DNA of 64,000 nt from Macrobrachium rosenbergii (GCF_040412425.1 NC_089749.1:8857662-8921661), one strand, 5' to 3'. Counted from the first letter of the stretch, positions 1 to 12,397 are shown. Notes: generated by a model from the sequence alone, not told the origin. Made by a program: numbers and translations.

Positions 1-290
1 CGATTCGACCAAGGCACGCGTAACTGAGATTACCTGATGAACTTGTAGGCCTATCGTTTCAAACCTCCGAAACTGACATGAGAGTCCATATGTATGGATT
101 ATATGTAATGTCATATTTGGAAAATATAGTACAAGATCATATTTCAACAGTATTTAAAGAGGGCCTACTCCAAGTAGGCCTAAGAACAATCAGAATTTGC
201 ATAAGAGAAATGTAGGAGAGACTTTGATATAGGCGCCAACTGAGCTTTCAAAGTATTAAGTATTGGTCTAAAGCTTACTCTATTCCCTCT

Positions 291-309
291 TTAAAAGGCA
301 TAAACATCT

Positions 310-384
<75 letters not shown>

Positions 385-479
385 GCCGAAGTTGGACAAA
401 GAAAAAAAGATATTATTCAAAAATACTTTCATGGCTGAAGATATAATATTCCTCTTCAAAAGAAAGCATAAAACATTTA

Positions 480-566
<87 letters not shown>

Positions 567-664
567 GCTTGAGAAGTTGGACAAAGAAAAAAAGATATTA
601 TTCAAAATACTTTCATGGCTGAAGACATAATATTCCCTCTTCAAAAAGAAAGCATAAACATTTA

Positions 665-720
<56 letters not shown>
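291..720. repeat. Tandem block: ~100 bp segment + (CT)n, about 2.5 units
   Basis: Three long CT tracts (about 313-382, 483-564, 667-719) alternate with a near-identical segment of about 100 bp (382-482 and 564-666) that starts GAAGTTGGACAAAG or similar and ends AAGCATAAAcATTTAAC. The tail of the same segment (GGCATAAACATCTAAC) also precedes the first tract. The copies differ by only a few bases, so the duplication is recent. The open frames here are simple-sequence Ser-Leu or Arg-Glu strings, not genes. Confidence 0.9.
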
Positions 721-723
<3 letters not shown>

Positions 724-1729
724 AACACCAGCAGCAATTTAGGCCGAATATTACTAAAGCGGTTTTGTGTGCTGCTCTTGTCCGTATGCAAATACGCTCC
801 GTGTTAGGCGTCATTCTCCTTCCGAGTTGCAGGACAAGAAGAAGAAGAAGAAAAAGAAGAAGTTAACGAGAGAGATAACGAGATAACGAGATAACAACTC
901 TCGTCTGACATTAAAAAAGATGGTCTTGATAAGACTCGTTAAGCTTACGTAGGGACGGTGAATAGAGAGAGAGCTACAGACACGAGACATAAAGACGGAT
1001 TTCGAAGTTAGGGTCGTAATCAATCAGTTTAACTTTAACCTGACATTTCTTCTAATATACCTTTTTTACAAAGGGTTTCAAGTGGGATTCGAACCTCAAA
1101 GAAGGGTAGAAATCTATTTCAGTTCTTACGTACGATAATCTGTCGCATTCAGATGTATTTTACTAGAGCTGAAATAGACGCATCCTCGCCATCTTGGTAT
1201 AGGCCTAATGTTTTAGGGCGTTTTCTTACCGGATGCTGTATCCAGGATATAAAATACAGCAGACGAGAGATATAGCCTACGTTATGTCTCCTCCGATCCT
1301 GGAAGCAAATGGAGAGAGAGAGAGAGCTGTAATCTAAATTAAATCTCTGTATACTTTTCTTCATGGCTGATCGAGTTGAGTCTAGACATCCGCACCAAAG
1401 CACTTGTTCCCTTTAACACTTTACCAAACTAACGGGCAATAAGACCTAAAAAATCATTTATATTTAAAATTTTCGGAGAATTTAATGTCAAAATAAGCAT
1501 ATTCTAGAGCGCTATAGCTCCAAAATATTCTTTGAGATCATTCTAAGAGTTTTTTTCGTAGATCTATCAATCGTTCGAACGTTCACTCGAGATTTCACAC
1601 GAGCTACCCACTCAACAATTGACTTTTCTTCAACATAACTTTAAACAGACTATAGAAAACTAAAAAAAAAAAAACTTATATTATTAAGGCCTAGCTATAG
1701 AGGGTCAGCAATAACTATAGAACGAATAT
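721..1729. other. Intergenic, no gene recognised
   Basis: AT-rich unique-looking sequence with a purine-rich stretch at 838-870 and short GA runs. No open frame resembles a known protein and no splice-bounded exon could be supported. Confidence 0.6.
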
Positions 1730-2205
1730 AGGGTGAAACTGAAGACTTACCGCCTCGCCCCTCTGTTTCGGTAACTAGCAGCTTACGTGCAAGATGGGCG
1801 CCATGTTTATTACCAGCCCCTTGGGGATGAGCGTAAAAATATGAAGACAGTAAATATCATAAACAGAAGCAAAAGGCTTAAAAATAAACAACAACAAAAA
1901 GCAAAAAATGGTAAATATCATCAACGTAAACAAAAGCCTTAATCATAAACAAAAAACAAACGCAAAACGGCGTTTATAAATCTTACGGTCGACGATCGGC
2001 GGGAACCAGGCCGCGGTAGTTGTGTTCAGTCTTACCTTTTCGTTTATGTTTATGCCTTTTGTTTTTTTATTATGATATATTAACATTCTTTTGTTTATGT
2101 TTTTTAAGTTGTTCCACAAGGAGCTGGTACTGAACACGGCTCCCATTTTATATTAACAGTTACCGGACCAGAGGGAGGCGATAGTAGACTTTAGTTTTAC
2201 CAAAC
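1730..2205. mobile_element. Miniature inverted-repeat element with ~100 bp terminal inverted repeats
   Basis: The left arm (about 1731-1850) and the right arm (about 2085-2203) are imperfect inverted copies. Left GGTGAAACTGAAGAC matches the right-arm complement GGTAAAACTAAAGTC; left GATGGGCGCCATGTTTATTA matches AATGGGAGCCGTGTTCAGTA, followed by CCAGC.CCTTG in both. The middle is AT-rich with repeated AAACATAAAC-like words and no coding capacity. One arm of the same family recurs at 55.02-55.18 kb. This is a non-autonomous DNA element by structure; the superfamily and target-site duplication are not resolved. Confidence 0.65.
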
Positions 2206-2303
2206 GGAAAATGATGTCGTCTGTGTGGGCGCCATATTGGAACCGCTGGAAGTGACTATGTGCTTAGTGTTCCCTGTGATTTGTTACGCTCATTATCTTC
2301 ACA

Positions 2304-2381
2304 ATGGTTATGCTGTGCCGCTTTTAACTGCAGAAATGGACGCAGGAACTCTTCGAGAGAAGATGGAATAACAACGGAAAG
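2304..2381 (+). pseudogene. Decayed THAP-type zinc-finger first exon (partial)
   Basis: From 2311 one frame reads C-C-A-A-F-N-C-R-N-G and runs to G-I-T-T-E-R before a good splice donor (GGAAAG|GTGAGA at 2381/2382). A Cys-x4-Cys followed by basic/Asn residues about 20 codons before a donor is how many THAP domains begin, with the first intron just before the FxxFP stretch. The nearest start codon (ATGGTT at 2304) is in a different frame from the Cys motif, so the copy carries a small indel. No downstream exon with the rest of the C2CH finger (AVPTF motif) was found. Alternative: chance similarity over about 25 codons. Confidence 0.35.
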
Positions 2382-3422
<1,041 letters not shown>

Positions 3423-3494
3423 AAAATTGGATGGAAACTCATATTAGGCCTAAGTACATAGTACTACTTACACAGCGCGGGTGGACCTTAGTAC

Positions 3495-3605
3495 CATATC
3501 GTACAGATATTTATAACATATCCTAAAGATATTTATGTAACATTTCCTAAAGATATTTGCAACATTCCTAAAGATATTTACAACATTCCCGAAAGATATT
3601 CACGA
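3495..3605. repeat. ~24 bp minisatellite, about 5 units
   Basis: Units of the form AACATTCCTAAAGATATTT repeat with small length changes. The surrounding sequence has no coding signal. Confidence 0.75.
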
Positions 3606-3876
3606 ACAATGAAACCCCACAACAACAAAAAAGATAAAAATCCTACTCTAAGCGATTCCTTATGCCCCACCGACATTTGTTCACCCTATAGTACCATAAA
3701 CCTAGTGTCACCATTCGCCTTATTTTTTCCTTTTATTTTTCTTTTGTTTATCTTTTTTGTTTCTAAGATTCTTCTTCTTCTCCCAAACGTGTCCTCAGTT
3801 ACTGGCGCCTTTACCCTGTCACTTACACTTGGTCAAAGTTTGCTCTTTCCGTCGGCGGGAAACTCCTTCAAATACA

Positions 3877-3881
<5 letters not shown>

Positions 3882-3966
<85 letters not shown>

Positions 3967-4051
3967 ATTCCTTTGTACCCTACGAGAGAGAGAGAGAGAG
4001 AAGGTATTCAATGTACAGAGATATAGAGACATGAACATTTAAGAGAACAGA

Positions 4052-4129
<78 letters not shown>

Positions 4130-4130
4130 G
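3882..4130. repeat. (CT)n followed by (AT)n microsatellites
   Basis: CT tract at about 3882-3960, a short GA run near 3985, then an AT tract at 4057-4125. An open frame across 3609-4034 translates the CT tract as Ser-Leu repeats and has no other sign of being a gene. Confidence 0.95.
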
Positions 4131-4243
4131 TAGTCTATATTAAAATTAAAATCAAATAATAAAAACCGATAGTTAAAAAAAAAAATTACTGAAATACTTG
4201 GTATACTACCTCCAAAAGACATCCATCTTTCTTGCTAAGTCAT

Positions 4244-4244
<1 letters not shown>

Positions 4245-4315
<71 letters not shown>

Positions 4316-4431
4316 AAGTGCGTAGTACTATACACTGAAAACCATCAAATCGACTTAGAAGTGAAACTTGCGATAATTGTGTTCCTTTTTGGTAACAAAT
4401 AATAAAAAAAGGAAGAAGAAGAATAGGTGTG

Positions 4432-4488
<57 letters not shown>

Positions 4489-4606
4489 CATAGTACTACA
4501 CACTGAAAACCGTCAAATCGACCTAGAAGTAAGACTTGCGGTAATTGTGTTCATTTTTCGTAGCAAATAATAAAAAAAAAGGGAAGAAGAAGAATAAGTG
4601 TCAGAT
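4245..4606. repeat. Two-unit tandem duplication bounded by (CT)n
   Basis: A ~120 bp segment (GTGCGTAGTACTATACACTG ... GAAGAAGAATAGGTGTGAGAT) at 4316-4436 recurs at 4485-4605 with roughly 10% divergence. Each copy is preceded by a CT tract (4246-4314 and 4435-4483). Confidence 0.85.
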
Positions 4607-4899
4607 CTCTCGGAAGGGAAAACGAGGCCCGAACATCATGTTTTTAGAGGCTGACCCGACACTCAGGGGAACTTTCTCCGCCACCTTTTACGTCTTCTTC
4701 TGCATGAATAATATCCCCTCCCCCTCTCCCCTCCTTTCCCCAACCCCCTTTTTCCCCCCGCCAGGCGAAAGTAAAGGAAAGAAAGGAAAAGTGAAAGGAC
4801 AGAAGGGGATATAATGCCATTCCTGTAAGACGAAAGGAGAGAGAATGGGAAGCAAATTTCGTTTTTCAGGAAGAAGAAAATGATGGTGTTATTGTTACG

Positions 4900-4957
4900 T
4901 TTCTTCTTCTTCTTCTTCTCTTCTTCTTCTTCTTCTTCTTCTTCTTCTTCTTCTTCT
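4900..4957. repeat. (TTC)n microsatellite
   Basis: Pyrimidine trinucleotide tract with one interruption (TCTC) near 4919. Confidence 0.9.
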
Positions 4958-5122
4958 GTGCGTCGCTTTATGGGAATCCGGAGAGAAGCTCAGCTTAATT
5001 GAACGTTTTTCTAAGTTTTGTGGCGTCACATCTAGATTATAGACGCATGCTTCTCCATTAAGCTTGTCGAAGTTTTTAAGCGTTCTGTCGTCACACCTAG
5101 ATCGTGGACACTAGCGCCTGAC

Positions 5123-5862
5123 AACCTAGACCATGTGTCTATAAACCAGATCTAGACCATGTGTCTGTAAACTAGATCTAGACCATGTGTCTGTAAACCA
5201 GATCTAGACCATGCGTCTGCAAACCAGATCTAGACCAAGTGTGTCTATAAACCAGATCTAGACCAAGTGTGTCTATAAACCAGATCTAGACCATGTGTCT
5301 GTAAACCAGGTCTAGACCATGTGTCTGCAAACCAGATCTAGACCAAGTGTGTCTATAAACCAGATCTAGACCATGTGTCTGTGAACCAGATCTAGACCAA
5401 GTATCTATAAACCAGATCTAGACTATGTGTCTATAAACCAGATCTAGACCATGTGTCTATAAACCATATCTAGACCATGTGACTATAAACCACATCTAGT
5501 TCATGTGTCTGTAAACCAGAGCTAGACCATGTGTCTGTAAACCAGATCTAGACCATGTGTCTATAAACCACATCTAGACCATGTGTCTGTAAACCATGTC
5601 TAGACCATGTGTCTATAAACCAGATCTAGACCATGTGTCTATAAACCATGTCTAGACCATGTGTCTGTAAACCATGTCTAGACCATGTGTCTGTAAACTA
5701 TATCTAGACCATGTGTTTATAAACCAGATCTAGACCATGTGTCTATAAACCAGAAGATCTAAATCATGTTTCTATAAACCAGATCTAGACCATGTGCCTG
5801 TAAACCATATCTAGACCATGTGTCTATAAACCAGATCTAGACCATACGTCTAACAACCAGAT
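5123..5862. repeat. 26 bp minisatellite, roughly 28 units
   Basis: The consensus unit is AGATCTAGACCATGTGTCTG plus TAAACC (G or A before TAAA). Most units differ by 0-3 bases; some carry a 2 bp insertion (CCAAGTGTGTCT). Each unit contains the palindromes AGATCT and TCTAGA. More diverged half-units lead in from about 5020 and out at 5870. There is no open frame through the array. Confidence 0.95.
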
Positions 5863-5949
5863 CTTCCCGAACATAGAGACATTTCATATCACGGTATACA
5901 AGAACACGTAAGACCCTATGTGTACCATAGCTTTATACTTTCTCTCTTA

Positions 5950-6003
5950 CTTCTTTCTTCCTTCCATCCTTCCATCCTTCCATCCTTCCTTCCTTCCTTC
6001 CTT
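5950..6003. repeat. (CTTC)n / (CATC)n tetranucleotide tract
   Basis: Pyrimidine-rich run of CTTCC and CATCC units directly before a sharp return to mixed sequence at 6004. Confidence 0.85.
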
Positions 6004-6189
6004 GCTGAAATTGGGAATTGCAATCTTTAACCCGAACTCCTGAGATATTGAAGTCGGTGGCGATACAAACCGAACGGGACAAAGACCTCCCCCTTTTCCC
6101 GGTTAGGGATGCAGACTTGATTTTTCGCGTGAATAATAAATACCTATTCGCTCGCTGCACAAGTCACATATCATGGCTCTTAGTTTGTT

Positions 6190-6522
6190 CCCGGGAAGAA
6201 GAAGGGAAGGAGAGAGAGAAAAGAGAGAGAGGGTCCATGATCAAGAATATATCACATAATAGTATATAATTGTGAGGTAACCTTTAGCTCTTTCGGAGAA
6301 AGACGAAGAAGAATAAGAAGAGAGAGAGTGAGGGTATCCATGATCGAGAATATATCCCATAATAGTATTTAAATGTCTGGTAGCTCTATACTGATCTGGA
6401 GCCAGCCGTAATCTTTAATATAAAAAAGGTCAATATGAAATTAGTTACCTTCTCCTTCTCGCTCTTCTTCTTCTTCTTCTTCTTCTTCTTCTTCTTCTTC
6501 TTCTTCTTCTTCTTCTTCTTCT
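6190..6522. repeat. ~100 bp direct duplication and (TTC)n tract
   Basis: GATCAAGAATATATCACATA at about 6239 recurs as GATCGAGAATATATCCCATA at about 6342, each preceded by a GAA/GAGA-rich run. A TTC tract follows at about 6465-6522. Confidence 0.7.
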
Positions 6523-6639
6523 TTTGGCATCATTCTCACTGCAAAAAGAATAAAAACAATTAAGCAAGGGAGTAAAAATCCATTGTTCATATAATAAAAC
6601 CTCATAATATGACTGAATATATATTATATATATTGTTTA

Positions 6640-6965
6640 TTTGTTATGCTTCATTATATTTGTTTACGGTTCGAGTCTTTAGAATCAGATAAAGATTTAT
6701 TTTCTCTCCAGCGAAAAATTTGCTTTGAAATGACCAAGTGATTCAACGTTGCCTGGAAAACTAGACCTACCCACAGGGATGCGTCTAAACACCTTCGCCA
6801 TTGTTTATATTATATTTGTTTAAGCTCTATTGTATTTGTTTATGGTTAGATAGAGATCTTTGCTAAAACTGTACTTATTTCCTCTCCAGCGAAAGTTTTC
6901 ATTCAAAGCTGCCTTAGAAAAACTAGACCTACCCACGGGAATGAGTCTAATCGTCCTAACCATTC
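6640..6965. repeat. ~165 bp direct duplication, two diverged units
   Basis: Both halves contain TTTGTTTA(C/T)GGTT, then CTCTCCAGCGAAA, then AAACTAGACCTACCCAC(A/G)GG(G/A)ATG. The first copy (6640-6790) and second copy (6800-6960) are clearly related but about 25% diverged, so this duplication is older than the CT-bounded ones. The CTCTCCAG word resembles a splice acceptor, but no open exon follows. Confidence 0.6.
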
Positions 6966-6999
6966 ATTCGCACCAATCCAAATCTTCTGCCTCTCTTCT

Positions 7000-7910
7000 C
7001 TCATATTCCCACTCTTCGGTTTCTCTCTCCGTTCTTTTATTTTCCCCCTCTCTCTTTCTCTCTGTCTCTCGTGTCCCCAGCCTCAACCCGGAGAAAGACA
7101 AAAGCGAAAGGAAGGGCGGGGGGGGAGGAAAAACACCCAGGGGAGACGGGTCAGCATCTGCAATTCAGATGTGGCTGCTCGTTTTCCCTTCCCTCCTCCC
7201 CCAGTTGTGCGACGGACGCCCAGCCACCTAGAAAATAGAAACTTCGATTTGTTGTTGTCGTTATTGCTGCTTTGTTTTGCTTCTTTTTTTTTTTTTTGGT
7301 TAGGTTAAAAGGCGGTTACGTGCTGAAACGCAACATACAGGATCTTGCTCCTACTGTAGCAGGCCTGTAAGTGATGTTCCTTATTCGTTGGAGCGGGAAA
7401 AATAGGAAAATTGCTAGATATGAAAATCAGAATGCCAGACGCCTCCCGAGGGTTGGAACCATTTTGATACCTTAGGGTACCCTAATGAAAAAAAAGCTGA
7501 TAGCAGCTTTTCCTGCTTTCGTCTGAGGCTAGATGTATAGGAAACAAGAAGAATGACGAGATGAATAGGAGAATCAGAGAAAGGAAACGTTTGGAGGGGC
7601 GAAGGTTTAACTGCAGGTGTCAGTGGACGCTGTTGCCATGTCTGTATCGGCCTATTGCATTTTATTTTTCTATTTATTGTTACTGTGATCTTTGTATTGG
7701 TGATGCTTGTGCTTGAGTTTGTGTCGGTGTTTGTACGTTTGTAAGCGCTGTATTTTTTTCTGTCTAGCGTGAAAACAGGCCTACATCTTTTAAACTAGGC
7801 ATGGTGAAGCTGGTTGCAGCTTAGGTAGTTCGAGTTGGGTGGTTGGTTCGTCTATCTTGTAAGCTTCTCCAGTCAGCTGTACCTGTCACGCTCTGCAAAG
7901 ACTGTCTTGA
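7000..7910. other. Intergenic, pyrimidine-rich then low complexity
   Basis: TCTCTC-rich at 7010-7080, a short poly-T at 7285, then mixed sequence. The open frame across 6860-7231 lies over the duplicated segment and CT-rich DNA and resembles no known protein. Confidence 0.5.
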
Positions 7911-7917
7911 CTTTGGT

Positions 7918-8487
7918 GCTGACTGTCGTTTACATTTGAACCATCCCTGTGGCTCAAATGAACATTATCGTGTATAGAGACTCAGAAATGATCAACGGAC
8001 TCTTCTTAGAACCTATATTTGAATGGTAGGCCTAAGTTTCACTGCAGATTGTATTTGCTTTGATGCTGACTGTTATGTTTACATTTGAACCATCTCTGTG
8101 GCTCAACTGAATATTATCATATGTAGCTAGAGCTTCAGAAATTATCAACATACAACTGAGAACTTACATTTGAATGGTAGGCCTAACCTACACTACAGAC
8201 ACTATTTGCTTTGATGATGTCTGTTATGTTTACAATTGAACCATTTCTGTGGCTAAAGTGAATAATACCTTATGTAGTAAAAGCTTCAGAAATTATCATC
8301 ATACCTCAGAGAACTTACATTTGAATGGTAGGCCTAACCTACGCTACAGACTATTTGCTTTGACGCTGTCTGTTATGTTTACATTTGAACTATCTCTGAG
8401 GCTCAAGTGAATTAATATGTAGTAAAAGCTTCAGAAATTATTAACATACTTCAGAGAACTTACATTTGAATGGTAGGCCTATTTATT
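7918..8487. repeat. ~150 bp tandem repeat, four units
   Basis: Four consecutive units begin near 7919, 8068, 8219 and 8370 with CTGTTATGTTTACATTTGAA or a close form. Each ends with ACATTTGAATGGTAGGCCTA. Units 2-4 are more similar to each other than to unit 1. The TAGGCCTA palindrome is kept in every unit. Confidence 0.9.
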
Positions 8488-8644
8488 TCACGAGCTTTTG
8501 AATTCACCACTCATCTCTGAAAGCTGTAGTCTGGTCATGAATTCTTCAGAGTAATTTGACATTTTTATTATGATGATTTCAAAAACAAAAATACGTTGCC
8601 TCGTCACGCCTAATTATTTATGATAATAAGTTGAAAGTCGACAC

Positions 8645-8737
8645 GATTTTAAATCATAGTTTACTGTACATAACGGGACGCGAAAGCAAAGAAAAACTAC
8701 ATCACATGGAAAATAAGATATAGGATAACTTCCTCTC

Positions 8738-8781
<44 letters not shown>

Positions 8782-8858
8782 GTAAACCTTAAATCAAACT
8801 TTATTGTAGATAACAGGACAAAGAAAAACTAAATCACGTGGAAAATAAAATATAGAGT

Positions 8859-8926
<68 letters not shown>
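8645..8926. repeat. Two-unit duplication ending in (CT)n
   Basis: A ~75 bp segment (AAATCATAGTTTACTGTACA ... GGAAAATAAGATATAG) at 8651-8727 recurs at 8790-8857. Each copy runs into a CT tract (8731-8779, 8862-8924). Confidence 0.85.
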
Positions 8927-9314
8927 ACCAAAACAGAGAACCCCCAAGTAAAGAAAAAGAGAGAGAGAGTGACAAATATTAGACCGAGTCTTGTCGCATT
9001 TGAAGGCTGATTCCCACAAGAAGGGGAAAACTTTCACAAATCAAAGACTCGTGGAGACTATGATACAAATTTAGAAAGAAAACGGGAAAAATAGAAAACG
9101 GGAAGAAGCCAACCAGGATGAAGATGGGAATGAGGAAAGATTCGCTTTTGTTTTGACTCTGGTATAAGGTCTTTGTGGCTAATGTTTTTATTATATTATT
9201 ATGATGCCTAAAATTGTAAGGATTTTTTATGAAGTCTATATTACCTTTCTCTTGTCATGATTTTATTTTTGTTTCACTTATTTATGACAAACCTTTTTTT
9301 GAAGGGCAACATAT

Positions 9315-9586
<272 letters not shown>

Positions 9587-9904
9587 TAAGCCTGCATTTA
9601 TCTTACGTGTAATTAAAATTTGAAAGTCAAAATCTGAAGTCTATATTGTGTCAAGATCTCTAAGCTTGGTTTATTTAGGAACATTAATCATCCCTAAAAT
9701 ATTCATGAATTAGTTTGCACTTATGTATGTATGTACTCGTATGTATGTATCATAAAAAATCACGTACAGCCCACCTACGCACACAGAAGATCTCCTCTAT
9801 CATGGTTGTCAATTACTACATCAAAAGAGATTTTAGATGAGCTCAGAAAATCTCTGGGTAGCTTTCTATGAAGAGGGTAAAGTTGCTTACCTTTTCATCT
9901 CTAA

Positions 9905-9912
9905 TGAAGATT

Positions 9913-9968
<56 letters not shown>

Positions 9969-10015
9969 CAAATGTCAGCAAACTTGTACACTTCTCTCTC
10001 TTTTTCTTTTCGAAA

Positions 10016-10095
<80 letters not shown>

Positions 10096-10150
10096 CGTAC
10101 GCACAAATGTCAGCAAACACACTTGTACACACCTTCCCTCTTCTTTTCGA

Positions 10151-10229
<79 letters not shown>

Positions 10230-10365
10230 ACGTACACGCAAATGTCAACAAACCTATACTCTTTCTCTACTTCTCTTTCTTCTTTTCAGAAGTATTTCTT
10301 CTCCCACAAATGTAAACAAACCTGTACTCTTCTTCTTCCTCCTCTTTTCAGAAGTATTTCTAGCC
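9905..10365. repeat. Four-unit block with (CT)n spacers
   Basis: The word CGCAcAAATGTCAgCAAAC recurs near 9965, 10103, 10238 and 10300. It is followed by a TGTAC/TATACTCTT and TCTTTTC(G/A)(A/G)AAG segment and then, in the first three, a long CT tract (9916-9961, 10020-10092, 10155-10226). Long Ser-Leu open frames across this block are artefacts of the CT repeats. Confidence 0.85.
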
Positions 10366-10375
10366 CCTAAAAGAA

Positions 10376-10516
10376 TCTTCTTCTTCTTCTTCTTCTTCTT
10401 CTCCTCCTTAACTCTCGAATCGAGAAAGCTAAAGCTTGCTTCCTCCTCCTCCTCCTCCTCCTCCTCCTCCTCCTCCTCCTCCTCCTCCTCCTCCTCCCTC
10501 CTCCTCCTCCTCCTCA
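10376..10516. repeat. (TTC)n and (TCC)n tracts
   Basis: TTC run at 10378-10401 and a long TCC run at 10441-10515, separated by about 40 bp of mixed sequence. Confidence 0.9.
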
Positions 10517-10663
10517 CCCAAGTCCTCACGACGATTTCCTTCTAACTCTTGGCCGAGAGCAAACTTTCGGTGATCTGGCCTTTGCCAATCAGTGTCTTCA
10601 TTTAAACTTACAGAACACTGAGTGACTTCCTGCTTCGGCATAAATGGAGAGTCAGGTCAGCCC

Positions 10664-10762
10664 CCCTTCGGTATAAAATAGGGCTCGCTAAGGGCGCGTT
10701 CCCTTAGGGACGCGGAGAAGAGAAGTCTCGAGTGAGACATTCCTTCGTCCATTAGCTCTGCT
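10664..10762 (+). promoter_or_regulatory. Candidate TATA-type promoter, no gene attached
   Basis: CGGTATAAAATAGGG at about 10669 is a strong TATA match. A perfect 7-bp-stem hairpin lies where the start site would be (CTAAGGG CGCGTT CCCTTAG, about 10688-10707), followed by GC-richer DNA. No start codon with an open frame or a convincing first exon follows. It may be a relic promoter. Confidence 0.3.
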
Positions 10763-10910
10763 GTCGAATTTAAAGGTTTAGGTTTTTTTTTGTGTGGTTT
10801 TATTGATAAATAGAAGCTACAAATTGCAGGTTTAACTACTGATCAGGGATCTTTGTTGCAGATTGCAGTAGGTCCCTTTGGTGAAGAAGACAGACACTAG
10901 CTATATGTCT

Positions 10911-10981
<71 letters not shown>

Positions 10982-11047
10982 AAGATGAACCATATGGAAC
11001 AAGCCGACCACAGGGGCCATTAAGTTTAAATTCATGCTTCCAAAAAA

Positions 11048-11108
<61 letters not shown>

Positions 11109-11178
11109 AAGATGAACCCCATTCAAAAGGAACGTGCCCACCAAAGGGGCCATTGACGTGAAATTCAAGCTTCCAAAG

Positions 11179-11253
<75 letters not shown>

Positions 11254-11325
11254 AAGATGAACCCTATTCAAATTGAACAAGCCAACCACAGGGGCCATTA
11301 ACTTGAAATTCAACCTTACAAAGAA

Positions 11326-11398
<73 letters not shown>

Positions 11399-11465
11399 AA
11401 GATGAACCCTATTCATATGGAACAAGCCCACCACAGGGGCTTTGCAGTAATGCAATGCTTCTTCG
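10911..11465 (-). repeat. Four tandem copies of an (AAT)n-tailed element
   Basis: Four (ATT)n tracts (about 10912-10978, 11047-11105, 11179-11250, 11325-11396) alternate with a ~73 bp body. The body starts CAGAAGATGAACCCTATTCA and includes ACAAGCCCACCACAGGGGCC. Read on the minus strand, each unit is a unique body ending in (AAT)n. Further single copies are at 20.91-21.07 kb (same orientation), 45.1-45.24 kb and 48.9-49.07 kb (opposite orientation), with fragments at 13.67-13.77 and 25.16-25.21 kb. The microsatellite is therefore the 3' tail of a dispersed family. Confidence 0.85.
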
Positions 11466-11689
11466 CTCGAAGTTTGAGGTTCCAGTTTCAAGACGTCAGA
11501 CTTCAGGGAGACTGTTTTTGTTCTACAGGCTCACTAGAAACCTATCTGAACGACGTTTGTGTCTTTTAGTTGTGTTTGTTTAACTTAGCTTAGTTTGTAA
11601 ACACAGTATAAGCCCGTATCAGCTCCCCAGTCAAATAACAAAGGTAGGATTCTTCCCTCTGAAACACCTCTTCAGTTATGCTAATTAGT

Positions 11690-11955
11690 CTTGTATGGGT
11701 ATCATTAGGGGAACAACCCGGTAGGGGGTAGTCCCTTCCACAGGCCCCTAGCTGCAACCCCTTCCGTTCCTTTTACTGTACCTCCTTTCATATTCTCTTT
11801 CTTCCATCTTTCCTCAACCCTCTCCTAACAGTTGATTTTCCTCCTGTTACGCCTTTCAGACCTTTTACTGTCAATTTCCGGTTCAGCGTTGAATGAACTT
11901 ACAGGTCCCAGTGTTGGGCCCTTGGCCTAAATTCTATATTCAATTCAGTTCAATT
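11690..11955 (-). repeat. Dispersed repeat family B, reverse copy
   Basis: The segment contains CTGCAACCCCTTCCGTTCCT, then CATATTCTCTTTCTTCCATC, then CTCCTGTTACGCCTTTCAGA, ending in CCCTTGGCCTAAATTCTATA. Related copies lie at 13.77-14.35 kb (reverse, interrupted), 21.99-22.26 kb (forward) and 29.26-29.49 kb (forward, in a viperin intron). The forward form begins with AT-rich TTTAGGCCAAAGGCCAAGCG and ends GGGGGTGCAGCTAGGGG. No coding capacity was seen. Confidence 0.75.
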
Positions 11956-12279
11956 AGGGGAACAAATTAGACAAAATTGATCTTTTGACTTTTTTTTCTT
12001 GCAAAGTCTACAGTAAAAGACTTCTGGAGAACCTCCCTGTGTTAGCCCAAGTCTTAGAAATACCCAAGAATTTAGTCTTAATTCTACCTGACGGCGAGAT
12101 TTTTCAGACGCGGGTCTCCTTATGAATGTGAATGCTGCTCTGATAATCTTCTGAATGTCAATCGTCCTGGAAACAATAGGCCTCATTTGCGTCTAAGGCC
12201 TAACGTCCTCTGTAGGCCAGTGGCACTGGTTTAACCTTTCGCCTTATTGTTTGTGAGAGAATTGACTTTTGAATAAATA

Positions 12280-12281
12280 TA

Positions 12282-12356
<75 letters not shown>

Positions 12357-12360
12357 ATGT
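12280..12360. repeat. (AT)n(GT)n compound microsatellite
   Basis: AT run from about 12280 passing directly into GT at about 12321-12349. Confidence 0.95.
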
Positions 12361-12397
12361 ATATACTTTTAGGGCATAGTTTTCTCTCTCTAAGACA

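Noticed and set aside
5123..5862. CRISPR-like array
   Set aside because: Units are contiguous with no unique spacers, and the window is eukaryotic; it is a minisatellite.
9837..10545. Long open frames of Ser-Leu, Arg-Glu, Ile-Tyr or poly-Asn/Ile across 0.3-21 kb
   Set aside because: They are translations of CT, GA, AT and ATT tracts; open length comes from the repeat having no stop in that frame.
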